Shown here: positions 36,293 through 48,337 of the stretch, piece by piece
How the letters are laid out: every line of letters starts with the position of its first letter
How positions within the stretch are numbered: the stretch's first letter is position 1
DNA from: Magicicada septendecula
Lineage: Eukaryota; Arthropoda; Insecta; Hemiptera; Cicadidae
DNA: 64,000 nt
Direction of reading: 5' to 3'
Assembly: GCA_034769895.1 (NCBI GenBank)
Contig: CM068369.1
Location: 425,779,479-425,843,478 of the forward strand
Position numbers and translations under genes: made by a program
The notes under the pieces: model-generated
Seen by the model: the letters and a program-made list of their open reading frames with translations, nothing else
Told to the model about the DNA's origin: nothing
Databases searched by the model: none

Positions 36293-37299
36293 AAGTGAGA
36301 CTCATTTACGACGATGGGGGTTAAACAAACAAAGTGAATGAACATTTTATTAGTTTAGTTCATGGTAATGAATCGGCTAAATTAGGTAATGAGGTGTGGT
36401 AAACAGAAAAATGACAAAATTTGTAAATAAATTTATAGTGAAATTAATTGTGTTTGTGTTGTAAAATGTATTTTATGTAAACAATGTGTGTATGTAGTAG
36501 AAATTGATTTAATAATAATAATAATAATATTTTAGTAGACTAAATAAATAATGAGTTTGTAGTAAATGAATTGTAATTGTTTTGACTATTGTGATTAAAG
36601 TAACTTAGTGTTTTAAATAACTGATTGAATTAAAATAAATTGTAGATGAATTAATTGATTTAAATGTGATAGAAATAAATTTTGATAATGAATTTAAATG
36701 ATTTTATGAGATTTGAACTTGAGAATAAATAGTAAATGAATGTTCTGATTGTTATGTTTCAGAAGGTACATATGGTTGTACGTGATATTTGTGGTAATGA
36801 ATGTTTATAATTTTGTGTCGATGACAGGAATCATGTGTTTATTCAATTGAGTGATGTAATGTAAGTATGAAGTTTACAATGCAATTTAAATAGAATAAAA
36901 TGTTTAATGTTTGAATAATAAATTTTAAATGAGTTTCAAAGGTTTAAACTAAATGATGAAATTAATTTGAGGTAGTTACGAGTTTTCTAATGTAGTTTTC
37001 AATGGTTAACTTAATGCAAAATGTTGTAAAAGATAGAGTTTGAATGATAATAATTATTTCAATAAGGCATTGAGTCAGTCAAAGTTAATTTTAAATGGGT
37101 GTTAGGCAGCATAAGAATTTTGGGAATAAAAATTAATACAGAAACGGGGTAGTAGTAGGGACACAGTAGAGGGAGTGCATGTATGTAGAGGAAGTGAGAG
37201 TAATGTAACTGGAGAGTAAACAGGTGATGGTGAAATTTTGTAGTGAGGGTGGAGGTGTAAGGAGTCCTCAACGCAAGGCGTTGTGGCGGGAGGTGAATA

Positions 37300-37640
37300 G
37301 TTTAAATGGGGTTTGGCGGAGTTACCTGGAAAGGGCCAGGAACAAATAAGGGAATAAGTATAAGGGAGGGAACACACATCTCAAGTACAAAGAGGGTATC
37401 AGGTATTTTATTATAAGAGGAGAATGATTTAAGTTGAGTTAGAGAAGTTAATGGAGGTAAATATTAACGAGAGATCGGTGTCACCCTATGTAAATCTGTT
37501 AGTGGTTGTTAGAAGGAAGAAGGTGAGTAAGGTTATATGTATAAATGCCCATTCAATAAATCAAATCATTGTGAATAACTGAGAATCACCCAAACCAATT
37601 AATGATGAAAATGATAAATAGAAATTCGTAATGGAAATGT
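37300..37640 (+). pseudogene. E4 reverse transcriptase remnant, N-terminal fingers only
   Basis: One frame gives VQRGYQVFYYKRRMI, a stop, VELEKLMEVNINERS, VSPYVNLLVVVRRKK, INAHSINQIIVNN and ESPKPIND. This is the order of the first RT block in Ty3/Gypsy elements (QRPYPxPYxxR, ExxxMLxxxIIExS, SPYxNPxVVVxKK, DARxLNxxT, PxPxIDxxL). Upstream, AELPGKGQEQIR resembles the linker that precedes it. Stops interrupt it, and RT palm sequence does not follow. Confidence 0.72.
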
Positions 37641-38499
37641 AATAATAAAATGTAACAAGGTAAAGAGTTAATAGAAGTTAAAACTAAACCTAAAAGTGAA
37701 ATGTTTGTGATTTTTATTCAGATGCAAATTAAATGTTTATTTTAAATGGAATGAGATTTATATTATTTATGGATGTTTATGTTTTATTATGTGGTACTAT
37801 GTTAGAATGTAGGAATTATAAACATGTGTTATGTAGTTTACATTGTATAATTTTGTGTAGTGTGTCTAGGGTAAGGTCATTCACCTGACCATAAGTATCA
37901 GCTGATGACTGGCGTTAGAGATGTAGTATGTTTCATATAATTGATTCATAGATTCTTTTGTTAATCAATTTAATTAAATGATTGAATAATTATTTTTATT
38001 AATTGGCAAAATAGCTTTTTTTTGGAAAAAAAATTTGTTCTTTGCAGTAAAGAAGTTTATTTTAATTTTTAATGTTCACTATAGGTAGATAAGGTGTCAG
38101 CTGATTCATGATGCTTATATTATGGTATATTTTGTAAACATGTGTAATTGTGTTTGAATAGATGATAGGGATAAGTTGTGTATTTTATTTTGTTTAACAG
38201 GATTGCTAACATGTAAATTAAGAGGAGTTGTAAAGAAAAATAAATTCATAAAGACTTTGAATTTTGAAAATTATGATTAAATTAATTGAAAGAGATGATG
38301 TAAATTAACGCCAGTGTGAATTTTTGGTAAGGGACTTAGATTTATTGTATTATTTGAACAAAATTTAAATAAGTTGATTTGATTTGAAATAATGTCAAGA
38401 AAAAAAAATTTTAAGTCTGAAAAAGGAGAATGAATTTTGTGTAGAAGCAAATATAAAATGCTTGTGAATTTTACTTTAATAATTAATATGTGGAGATAG

Positions 38500-38827
38500 T
38501 GTGTAGTTTGATAACGAATATGTGTACGTACCCAGTATTTTGCTAAAGGCAACCCAGTATGGATGTAAGGGGATACATATCGGTAGAGGATCTGGTATTG
38601 TACAAGGCCAGTTATGGAATTTTATTTGGAATGTTACAAGGTTAGGTGGTACTGTGGTGTGTGCCTGTCCGATTTTACGGTGTTGGGATCTCAAACAGAG
38701 AAGTCCAGTAATGTCGGGCAGATGCAGCCATAGTCACCGAGCTAAGGGGGTAGTTTACACATGATGTGTTAAGAAATTAAAGGGAGGTTGTTGGCACCAT
38801 ATCCTCACTGATCCTCTTAGGGTTTAG
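38500..38827 (+). other. E4 conserved 3' non-coding module
   Basis: Shares with E2 and E3 the CCCAGTATTTTGCTAAAGGC block, AAGGGGATACATATCGG, GGATCTGGTATTGTAC, GGTGTTGGGATCTC, AGAAGTCCAGTAATGTC and GGCACCATATCCTCACTGATC. A small ORF here (38522-38764) is not conserved between copies and is probably not real. Confidence 0.65.
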
Positions 38828-38867
38828 CAATGAGAGTTTTTCTGTTTCGGCAGAAAACCTCTCATTG
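38828..38867 (+). promoter_or_regulatory. Conserved 3' hairpin of E4
   Basis: Arms CAATGAGAGTTTTTCTGT and GCAGAAAACCTCTCATTG with a TTCG loop. Position 15 is C-G instead of A-T, and the closing pair is a T-G wobble. An 11-base G run and TAT follow, then the LTR. Confidence 0.88.
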
Positions 38868-38880
38868 GGGGGGGGGGTAT

Positions 38881-39884
38881 TGTAACGGGGCAAATAAAGC
38901 TGAGGGTTTATTTTTTATTTTTATAATAATCGTAATAATCTGGGGCCAACTTGGTTGGGCAACATTTATTGTTACAAAAGCTTGATTTGTTTAACACCCT
39001 GTGGTTAGCTCGGTGTCAGGCCGAGCGAGGTACGAGAACAATTTAACGTTAGAATGTGTGTGCGAGTGCGCGTGTGTGCCGCCTTTTGCGACGTGTGCTC
39101 AGAGGACACAAAAGGATATGGGAAGGTATGTAATCTTGAACCCGAACTCCATAACGGAAGGAAGACGAATTTAACTAATTAGCGTGTGACGTGATGGCCT
39201 TTGGGCCAATGAGAAACCAAGTTGCCAGGCTTGAAGAAATTGTGGCCATCTTGAAAAACATATGTTGTGCGTCTGTCGTTTAACAATCACCCAACCGGCC
39301 GGTTGAACGTAAAAGGCTCGCGAGCTGAAGTCTAGTAAAACTTGCGAAAAACATGATTTAAATTGTAATTTAAAGTGATGTAAACCAGTGAGAACTAATT
39401 TCGGAACAAATGTGAACAAAAAACCGGACTGAGTTCGACACGTGCCTGAGGCGGCCACAGGAAAGTAAAAAATTATATAAATCAACAATTGCTATTAAAA
39501 TAACGCAAAATAAAAGTCATAAAAATGAAGAGATCTCTTAATTAAAAAGGGGGGTAAAATGTGTGAAAGTGAGAGTGAGCAGATACTGGGTTGTCATATA
39601 AAATAATAGAAATATTTCATTTAATTATAATAAGTAAATATATTAGTTTTTCTTTGTTACGTAAGAATCAGTAAAGAAATTTAAAAAAAGAAAAAAGAGT
39701 ATACAAAGAAATGTTAAATAAAATTGAGATAGTTAAAACATACTATGAGAGAGTAATTATTACAAAGTAACCCTAAATCACTTATAGGTACGAGTTCACA
39801 TGAAGACTCCGAGACCCGATAAAGGTAAGGGATTTCTGAATATTTATTAAATATTATTTTCTTATAAAAAAATGTAAGTTCTCA
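38881..39884 (+). repeat. E4 3' LTR
   Basis: Near copy of the 5' LTR, about 30 bp shorter; one loss is a block near 39385 where a repeated AACCAGTGAGAAC in the 5' LTR is reduced to one copy. Ends GTAAGTTCTCA. Confidence 0.9.
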
Positions 39885-41526
39885 AATATACCAACTTTTT
39901 TTATTATAACTGGGATTAATACAACTACAAATAAGATAAGTGATTTTACAATTCTGTGTATCTTTTAAAAAAGTTTTAACTTTGTACTGTACATGCCTCT
40001 GTGTTGTACCACTCTGGTTTGTTTATATCAGGCTCTATTCTAGGAGTGAACAAACTTTAATAACATTTAACTGAAGAACATAATCAAATATAAGTACAGA
40101 ACAGACAGCAAATGTTTGTTTAGTGACAATGAACACCATGTCAAAATTTATGACATCAAATATGTTTTTATATAATATGAAATTAACGTTGTGATCAGCT
40201 TTCTATAAATTTCAGTAGTTTATCTGAGACAACTGTCACTAGGAATTGTTACTAATGACTAGAACATAAATCAAATTAGTTGACTATCATCTGAATACAG
40301 CAAACAACTTTCATTCAAAATCAAACAATAATAATAATTTCAGCATTTTCCTGACTACCTCTAATTTAATCATAAAATTATCGTAAAGTATTTCAGTGTA
40401 CTATGATACCATATATGGAGAACATAACTAACTTTACTGGAAACATTTCCAAGAGCTTCCTGATATTATCTTGTAATATCTGCATGGTAGTGCCTGGACT
40501 TAAACACAACTCTAGCGAAAGATTGTAATTATTAAAGTAACAAAAACAAATTCAACTCAGGAAACTATGAAGTTTTGATATGGCAGTTCATTGAAAATCA
40601 ATTTTTGTCACAGTGTACAAGCTGAGTTATGTACAATTCAGTTCTAAAAGTCACACACTCTAGATGCAATATCATTGTACTGATAAACTACTCATTTACA
40701 ATGTTGTTTAGAAAGCAAAATAAAGTAACATTCTAGTCAAAAATTGTCATTATTACAATATTTTGCTCTAAATAGTTTTGCTAATTGTATTGTGTGTATT
40801 ACAGACAATATGACAGGAACAGAAGAAAGTTAACAACATAAACAACAAGAAGCCATCAATTATAAAGAAATTTGTAAAAAGCAAAATTATGTACAAAACA
40901 AATTACAAGGTAACTGGTGTTTAATTCTGCATTACCAAACAAAACACTGTATACACTTAACTGTATACACAACGAAATGACTGTATACACTTTTGTGCTA
41001 ACCAAACAAAATGCTAGTACAGTAGAGAAACATTATAATTATGTATTAAAACTGTCTGCAACAATTTTAAGAGGATAAAGAAGAGTGAAGACAGTGTAAT
41101 CAATGCCATTAAAATTACTGAGTCAATTTTAAAATTACATTAATAGTACTGCCTGTAACAAATATAAAACATTCAGTTACCTCTACTAAATAATAAGTGT
41201 CCAGCTGAAAGGTTTAGTCAAACAATATTTTACTTTCTATTCATGGATTAATAAATTAAAATAAATATATATCTTTCAACACTTCAGTTACTTTACTGTA
41301 ACACAGTCCCACACAATCTATGTAACATGTAGCTTACTACTGGCTTTAAACTCATATGCTCTAACATATCCCCTTCTCTCCATGTTAGGAATGTTACTCT
41401 CAATGCACACACTATCAACACAAACACAGAGTTAGTGGTTAGGCTTCAATTTTGCTTCAAAATTCTATTAACACACATCAACAACAATCAAATAGCTAAT
41501 CATTGCTAAACACTCTTCAGTTCATA
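39885..41526. other. Downstream flank or 3' untranslated region of the FKBP-type gene
   Basis: AT-rich sequence directly downstream of the stop codon at 41527-41529 (minus strand). No ORF or repeat boundary is seen. A polyadenylation site was not assigned. Confidence 0.5.
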
Positions 41527-41850
41527 TTAACCTTTTTCATCCTTATTTCCTTCTATTACAGTGTCTGTATTCTTCTGATCTTTGGTGTGCTCTTTATTGT
41601 TCTGTTTATCTCCAACTTCCGTATTTTTCTGATCATCTTCATTACTTTCTTTCTCATCTGTTGTAGTGATGTTTTTAGCTTTAAGTTCTTCTTCTAGTTT
41701 TTGTTTCCTTTCTTTCATCTTCTTAATAAATTCCTTCTTTTCTTTTATTCGTTTTTCTCTTTCATCTTCATCATCTTCACTTTTTTCGACAACCATTTTC
41801 TGTACTTCAACGTTTTGCCCATCCCACCAACCAAATCTCCAATCTTTTTC
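41527..41850 (-). CDS. FKBP59/FKBP4-like immunophilin, last coding exon
   Basis: The exon follows an acceptor TTTTGTTAG and encodes KDWRFGWWDGQNVEVQKMVV, then a long Lys/Glu/Asp-rich helix (EREKRIKEKKEFIKKMKERK) and a polar Asn/Thr/Lys tail ending at TAA (41527-41529). Charged C-terminal tails after the TPR domain are usual in FKBP4/FKBP5/FKBP59 proteins, though this one is longer and more acidic than those I know. The junction with the previous exon (NMFDKFAARDRE then KDWR) keeps frame. Confidence 0.85.
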   Translation of the reverse strand, partial: EKDWRFGWWDGQNVEVQKMVVEKSEDDEDEREKRIKEKKEFIKKMKERKQKLEEELKAKNITTTDEKESNEDDQKNTEVGDKQNNKEHTKDQKNTDTVIEGNKDEKG

Positions 41851-42564
41851 CTAACAAAAATGTTTTACATATCATAAGAGAAAAATTATCGGATTAGTGT
41901 TGTTATAACGTGACACCTGCCTTTGATATTTCTATTATATCTATTTACTTTACACTGAATTTAACTAATTAACATAATGTAACTAATGTCCTGTTTAACT
42001 CTCTTCATACATTATTATTTTTATTGTTATCACCATCATTTACTTGAAGAAAAATAGCTTATAAATTAAAAAAAAAAATCACACACATGCTTTGTAATTA
42101 AGGGATAGGTTAACCAGAAATAAATGATAAAAATAAAAAAAAACAACGTGGAATATAAAGTGTCTTTTGTAATTCAAGAGAAATAAATACAAATACAATC
42201 TGAATTTATTTACTGACAACTCTTTACTTATCGATGATGAAAATAATTACCTTAAAAGAACTGAATTACAATATTTTGAAAATAGTTTATTTTTCCAACA
42301 TTTAATTTCAAAAACGTTATGGAATGCTATTTGACTCTTATTATTTTTACATGTCTGATGTGTTTACAAGATTGTAGAAGCTAAACCTGACAGCATGTTC
42401 GGATACTTATTATTTGCAACTTCCACACCATTATAGCTACATGCCGCTAATTTGTTTATGAGTACTTAAAATCGCTTAAAAAATTCAATACAAAAATGAA
42501 ATGAAAACAACTCACTAACAGACAATAAGTAAAAAAACATTTAGAACTTTGGTTATTTGCTCAC

Positions 42565-42753
42565 TTCACGGTCTCGAGCGGCGAATTTATCAAACATGTT
42601 GGCATATATTTTCTTCTCTTTGATTTTCTGTTCTTTCAGTTTCTGTGCACATATAATTATGTGATTACTAGCTGCTTTGTTGTTGGGATCGATTTTTAAT
42701 AGAACCTGAAAATCATTCTGTGCTTTTTCGGGTTCTCCTAATCCCAGGTAAGC
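42565..42753 (-). CDS. FKBP59/FKBP4-like immunophilin, TPR exon
   Basis: The exon is bounded by acceptor GTTTTAG and donor GTGAGCA, and is 189 bp (63 codons). It encodes AYLGLGEPEKAQNDFQVLLK, IDPNNKAASNHIIICAQKLK and KIYANMFDKFAARDRE. This is the third TPR and the following helix of FKBP4-type proteins (compare the family pattern AHLAxxxxExAxxDFQKVLxLxPxNKAA, then KxLYANMFxxxA). It keeps the KEKK-YANMF segment linked with Hsp90-binding immunophilins. The large intron to the next exon upstream (42754-50172) carries transposons. Confidence 0.93.
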
Positions 42754-44999
42754 CTAAAACAGTCAGTAATACTTTTATATTTTTGCCTGTAAAAAATAAC
42801 ATTACTTCTTTATAAGAAACTAGTAGTATGTACATAGGTATATAAATATTTTTTATATGTTACATACCCTTCCCCTGCCCAAGCTATGTTTAACATATAT
42901 CACAATGCAAATAATATGTTGATAATTCATATAGGTTTCATGGCTTTAAACTATTATTTTTAACCATGGAATTTTTATACTTATAAAGGTAGAGGTAGAC
43001 TGTTGGAGTCAATCAATTCAATATCTTTAACTATAAACTTTCTTTCTAGGGTTTTAAAAATAATACTTTCTTCAAGTAATGAATATACTTTATTATTGGT
43101 ACTACTGTCATAAAAAAGTCTGCCCTCTCTGTAATCGAGCACTTCCAATGGAGAACAAACTGAACATATGGAAATACAGTATTTTGTTATTCATTAACAT
43201 ACTTGGTGAGTGGGGCCATTTTATAACTAGCAGAGAGTTAAGGTCTTGTAAATTATTCAGAAATGCTAATCTCATTAAATCCCTGGACCGTATGATCTTA
43301 GCACACAAAATAAATTTGTTTTTTCTATCTACAAACATTCAGTGTAAATTTTCATTTGTAAGCCTGCATGCTTGAAACTATCAATTATATTACCTTTCAA
43401 TTATTAACTGTCAATAATAAGTATTACAATACTTGTATACTTATATTCTTAACAGTGAAAAATTCTATAATGGAGCAATATTAAAACTATTAAAACAATA
43501 CTGTCAGAAATGCTTAACTATACAGATAAAATCTAAGCCAGACATCATGATTTGATCCTTGTGATGACAAAACTTCAACATATTTTAAATAAGCTGTCTG
43601 ACTTCTGCTAAGCTAATATATTCATACCCAATTTTACAAAACACACACAACAGTCATTAATATCAGCCAACAAACCCCCCTTGCCTCCATTATGCTAACT
43701 AACGCCTCCATTTAGTCCTCCTAACTCCATAACTAACTCCTGCTATTAGTGTCGTCTGAAGGTTACACTAATACCTGCTATTCTGTCTACCCCACCTCTG
43801 CCACTTGGTCTTTTCTCTAACCTGTACTTAACACTTTGACGCCGGGCTCTTAACATAGTGGTTCTTCACCCATGCCGGCCCATTTTTGCATATATTTAAA
43901 ATGTTGTATCTTCTAAACTATATGGTAAAAAAATATGCTACCTATGTTTTTATGAAGATCTAAGTGTCTTCTTTAAAATGGTGTATACTGTATGCAATTG
44001 CGTTAGTTATTTTTCAATGAAATTGCTTTTCAAAAAAGTGATGTTTTTGGAAGACGAAAAAATTGGCCAAAACATATGTTGTTACTAGAAACTCGCAATT
44101 TTATTTTTACTTGTTAGAAATGGATTAAACAACACATTACATAATGTTTATAATATATATTGGTTTATAAAGGTATACTTTTGTTATTTTTTTTACAAGT
44201 TACATTTGTCTGACATTTTGAAACGTAAGTGGTGTTTAGGCAACTAACATAACAGTTTGTCGCGCGATGTTCATGTCAACTGTACCTACGAAAGTAAACG
44301 CATATGTGATCTAGTGGATGATTTGGGTACTACAAGGCCTGACATCATTTCAAAACAGCTCCAAGGACATCTTTATACATATGGAATCATGCAAAACACA
44401 TTGAAACTTCAGGACGTCAACTGATAACCATCGGCATTCTCAGACGTTTTCAGAGGACATTAATTGACGTCCATCGGCGTCAAAGTGTTAACACTTTAGT
44501 TGTGATATTTTCAAATCGCATTGTACTTCTTTCTATTCTGTTCTGATTTAACATTACACTGTGTTGTGTCGTTGGTTACATTGTTTGTGACAGTCGTTTA
44601 CTAATGAAAATTTTGTTTTATTTTTATTTATCAACTATAAAACTGCCCCTTATTACTATATTCAGAATGAATGAATTTGTTGTTAAAAATCAAGCCTAGA
44701 AAATTAAAAGCCTTCCCATCTCGTTCTATCCCACGTATTTCACCAAGCACATCATCCAATCCACCTTTCTGGCAAGAAGACTAATTGGTGACACGGTATT
44801 CTGCAAACTTGGAAAGAAGTAGCGGCATAAGAGTTGCTACTATTGAGCTACTTTCCCCCTGAAAGGTTCTCAAAAACTGGAAGAAAGATCTTGAGAAGTT
44901 TTGAGCACATAAGAATATCCAAACCTTCAACAAAGGTGTAACGGAGTTGGTATCTTTGTCCAGATCAAACACACCCACTCAGGTAAATGATCAAATAAC

Positions 45000-45660
45000 A
45001 ATGTGAGAAGGAAGCATCCTCAGCCCTTATGGCTCTCTTTACTACTTTGAAATCCACTTGTTGATGGCATCATCGGTACAGGAGCACAAAGAACAAAGCT
45101 CAAGTGTTTGCCAGTTGATGAAATTCAGAAAAGTTCCTAAGCTAAACAAATGGATAGAATGTTCTGGTAGAAGATGGTTTCCCATGACATCCCAATGAAT
45201 TATTCCAAACATAGGAGAAAATGTTCTTTGGTCAGCAGTAAGCCAAATCAAGAGCTGGCTGTTTTCCAATCATCTCCTTGACATCCCCAATTCATGAACA
45301 AGACAGTTTTTGAGAAAAACTATACATGAAAACTTTGATGTATGTAAAGACTTTATTGGGATATATGAAACTGTCAGTGCTAAAACAGAAAGCCTTTTTG
45401 ACTCAGTGAAGAGCATTCCTTCATTCCTGGATTTGGCCTTTGAAAATTTATGGGACCAATGTTATAACAGTCCACTGAGTATGAGTGAAAGTTCAGAGCA
45501 GTTGTTAGCAGCAGATGCATCCTCTAAAATGTTACACCAGTTTAGAATTGTTCACATCAAAAACAAGATTGTCCTGGCAAATCTACATCCACAGTGCCCT
45601 ATAAAATGGACGATGAAAGTTTCAGCATGCTGCAGTTCTTGAAGAGCTATGAATACATCC
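45000..45660 (+). pseudogene. hAT transposase fragment
   Basis: From 45310 an open frame reads HENFDVCKDFIGIYETVSAK, then ESLFDSVKSIPSFLDLAFEN, LWDQCYNSPLSMSES and, after a gap, LHPQCPIKWTMKVSA. These match hAT transposase landmarks (NxxxxEDFIGLYxxxSxxAETL, then RGQCYDGASNMSG, then LxPLCPTRWTVR). The residues that normally separate the last two are mostly missing, so there is an internal deletion. The catalytic DG of the YDGAS motif is lost. The DD82E transposon is inserted 71 bp downstream. Family call is from motif order, moderately sure. Confidence 0.6.
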
Positions 45661-45730
45661 TTGAATTTTTTGGTTTTGTTTTCTGTACGAGACATGATTA
45701 ACTCAGACTCAACATGTACAGTACCAAGTA

Positions 45731-48337
45731 CAGGCCGTGAGGCGAGTGATGAAACTGTCTATGCGTGTAGGAGGGGAGGTAGCAGGTTGGGGAGGAAGCT
45801 TCCCCTCCCGGAGCCGGTGGCTATTGTTGTACTAGCCACCCGCCGAACATCAGCCCGTACGATGCCACTGATATCCTATACTACAAAAACATTTGGAGAT
45901 TTAATTTCATCCAGTGGACTTTTCTCGAAAGTTCAAGTGTTTTGTTGTATCTTTATTTATAATATCTAAATTTATTAAAAATGTATACAAAAATATTAGA
46001 ATTAACCCACACACCACCGACAAACAGAGTTTCGATGTTCTATTGTTTGTCCTTTTAGTGCCCCATAGAGGCATTGAAGATAACAGAAGTGGACAACCGG
46101 TACTTAATACAATTTTAAAATATTAAAACTGCTTTAAAAGGTATAGAAAGAAGACATTCTAAAGATTCATTTTCATGTATAAGCACTGAATGATAGTGAT
46201 GATTTTATTTAATTTCTTTAATAAAAAACCGCGTTTTCGCAGATACCTTTTGTATAAACTTATAACTTTTTTCTTTTGACTTTCTGAACTAATTTTTTTA
46301 CATATCCTTGTATGGTAATAAACTGGGAATATATGTTTATTACCGAATTTGTCATAAATATTTCTTAGAACTGATTAGTATGCCTTAAAATTTATGTAAT
46401 TTTTGCAAAACTTGTTCAAGTGAAACTTTATTCATTGTAATTATTCACAAAAGATTACGAAAATGTATGCTTAATAAAATTCTTATATTTGTTCTTAACA
46501 TTAGGTTAAGAAATGTTTTTATAAAATAAATGGTATGCAACTAATTAAGTTGTTAAAAATATCAGGTGAAGCAGTAATAATAAGTAATTGTGTTACAAAA
46601 ATAAAAAAAAACGTGTTTATAATTTACACAGAATATTTACACATTAAAATTTACTAATAGCATTGCGGAACATTTAAAAAGCAAAAAACGTACAGTTTGT
46701 CATGTCATACACTTACACGGTCGAGTCAATTAGGCTTTAGTCTAGTTCTTCTATTCCACTCATATTTTCTTCGCTGGCAACTGAATCATTGTCACTGTTG
46801 TCACTGTCACTATCACTGCTATCATCCACATGTATAACAAAATGCTCACTCGCTTGGTCGATAACATGTTCACGGTTCAGATAGTCCTCTTCTATTTTCT
46901 TCACATGTTCACATCGCTTCTTCCAGTCTTCTGGAGTGATTTGGGCGAATTTCTCGGCTGCAAGCTGGAGGACGGTTTGCAGACACAACTTGAAATTTTT
47001 TTGGTTTATGTAGTCTTTCACTGTAGCCAATATTAACTTGATTGGATTCAGATCCGGATGGTAAGGGGGTAGTCTGAGTACAGAATGACTGTGCTGGGCT
47101 AAGACTGCACCGATCTTGTAAATTGTTAACTGAGGTTTCTTCAGTTTAATTAGTGAGTATAACTGGGGCTTAAGCATACTTTCACAGTAAGGAATTCCAT
47201 TGTCAGTCAGCCATTTTTGCATATCTTGTTTCTTCCACGATGAGGTTGGCGCCGGGTTGACATGTTTGTTATGATACGGTGCATTATCGATAACTAACAA
47301 ACTGTTAGGCTTCAGGTTTGGGATAAGTTGTTCCTTGATCCACTTCTCGTAGTTATCGTAGTTCATGTCCCCATGGTAGTCTCCCTTTTTTAATCCAGAC
47401 TTGAACATTAATAAACCGTTGGCTGCAAATCCCTCCTCGCCTCCTGCGTGTAAAACAATTACTCGTGATCCTTTGCTGACTGATTTCTTTAGCCCGCCAG
47501 CTGTGTTGTCCGTCCAGCCAGGTTTTCTCAGTCGTTGTTGTACTATGGAAATATGGTTCGTCCATGTATACGATCTGCCTCTTTTCTTTCCTATATCTGT
47601 CAACATTCACCAAGTAGTTTAACCTTAAATTTCGGATATCGCTTTCCTCAACAAGTAATTTTCTGTTGGATTCTGTTTTCTTCCAGCGGAAACCTAATTT
47701 TTTTACAACCTTCTGGACACACCAATCACTTCCTTTGAAATCTATTTTATCCTTTAATACACATAGTATTCCTTTGAGAGTCAGCCTTTCACCCTCACTT
47801 AGATGAAATTCATGAATTGTCTTGCGGATTAAAGATAAGTGAAATCATCGAATGTAGTTTTCAAATTTTTTCTAGGCCTCTTTTTTCTTGGAGTACTGAA
47901 CTTAGGCGATGATGTACCGGACTTTTTATTATGCTCATTGATAATTCTTCTAACACTACTAAAAGATACACCACAAGCAGCGGCCACTTTAGTTTGTAAA
48001 GCTTTTTCACTTAAGCTGCCATTTTCTTTTTTCATATAATCGTAAACATTGTGAATAATCTGCCTGCTCTGGCTGTGGATCACTTTTCTCTCAACAGACT
48101 TACTTGCTGACGTTGTATGATGTGACGATGATGACCCAGACATTCCTGGAGACAACAGCTACACAACACTGGAATTACACTGAAATGTTTTCAGAAAGGC
48201 AATAACACAATCAACACGCACGGAGACCTAAGCCAACTGATGGGTTGTTGTCCCTAGCCGCTGTCCCGCGCATGCTCATTCTTTCTCTTTGCCACTGCGC
48301 ACCACCAAGACAGTTTCATCACTCGCCTCATGGCCTG
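45731..48337 (-). mobile_element. DD82E-type Tc1/mariner-superfamily transposon
   Basis: The ends are inverted repeats: CAGGCCGTGAGGCGAGTGAT with GAAACTGTCT on the left, and the complement with one mismatch (CATG for CGTG) on the right. TA lies on each side (45729-45730 and 48338-48339). The element is 2607 bp and encodes a frameshifted transposase on the minus strand. Only one mismatch is seen in the first 30 terminal bases. Confidence 0.9.
46737..48155 (-). pseudogene. DD82E-type transposase, frameshifted and catalytically altered
   Basis: Three frames must be joined. Codons from 48155 give a Ser-rich start and an HTH region (SEKALQTKVAAACGVSFSSV, RRIINEHN). After a shift near 47835 come DWCVQKVVKKLGFRWKKTES and VYMDEPYFHS (first Asp). 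After another shift near 47535 come RVIVLHAGGEEGF and LVIDNAPYH (second Asp). LRLPPYHPDLNPIKLILATV then ends the core. Exactly 82 residues separate the second Asp from the third catalytic position, which is Lys here instead of Glu. The tail is acidic and Ser-rich. The spacing fits the DD82E group described for Tc1/mariner relatives. Confidence 0.85.

Larger units (their letters stand above)
33457..39884 (+). mobile_element. E4: complete gutted LTR retroelement
   Basis: LTRs of 1034 and 1004 bp enclose about 4.4 kb. AATA occurs on both sides (33453-33456 and 39885-39888), a 4-bp duplication with TG...CA ends. The order of parts is as in E3, with the best preserved Gag-like region of the three. 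The 3' module is shorter than in E3 and E5: the GGGCGGTCC block was not found and only the second half (38500 on) is clear. Confidence 0.9.
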
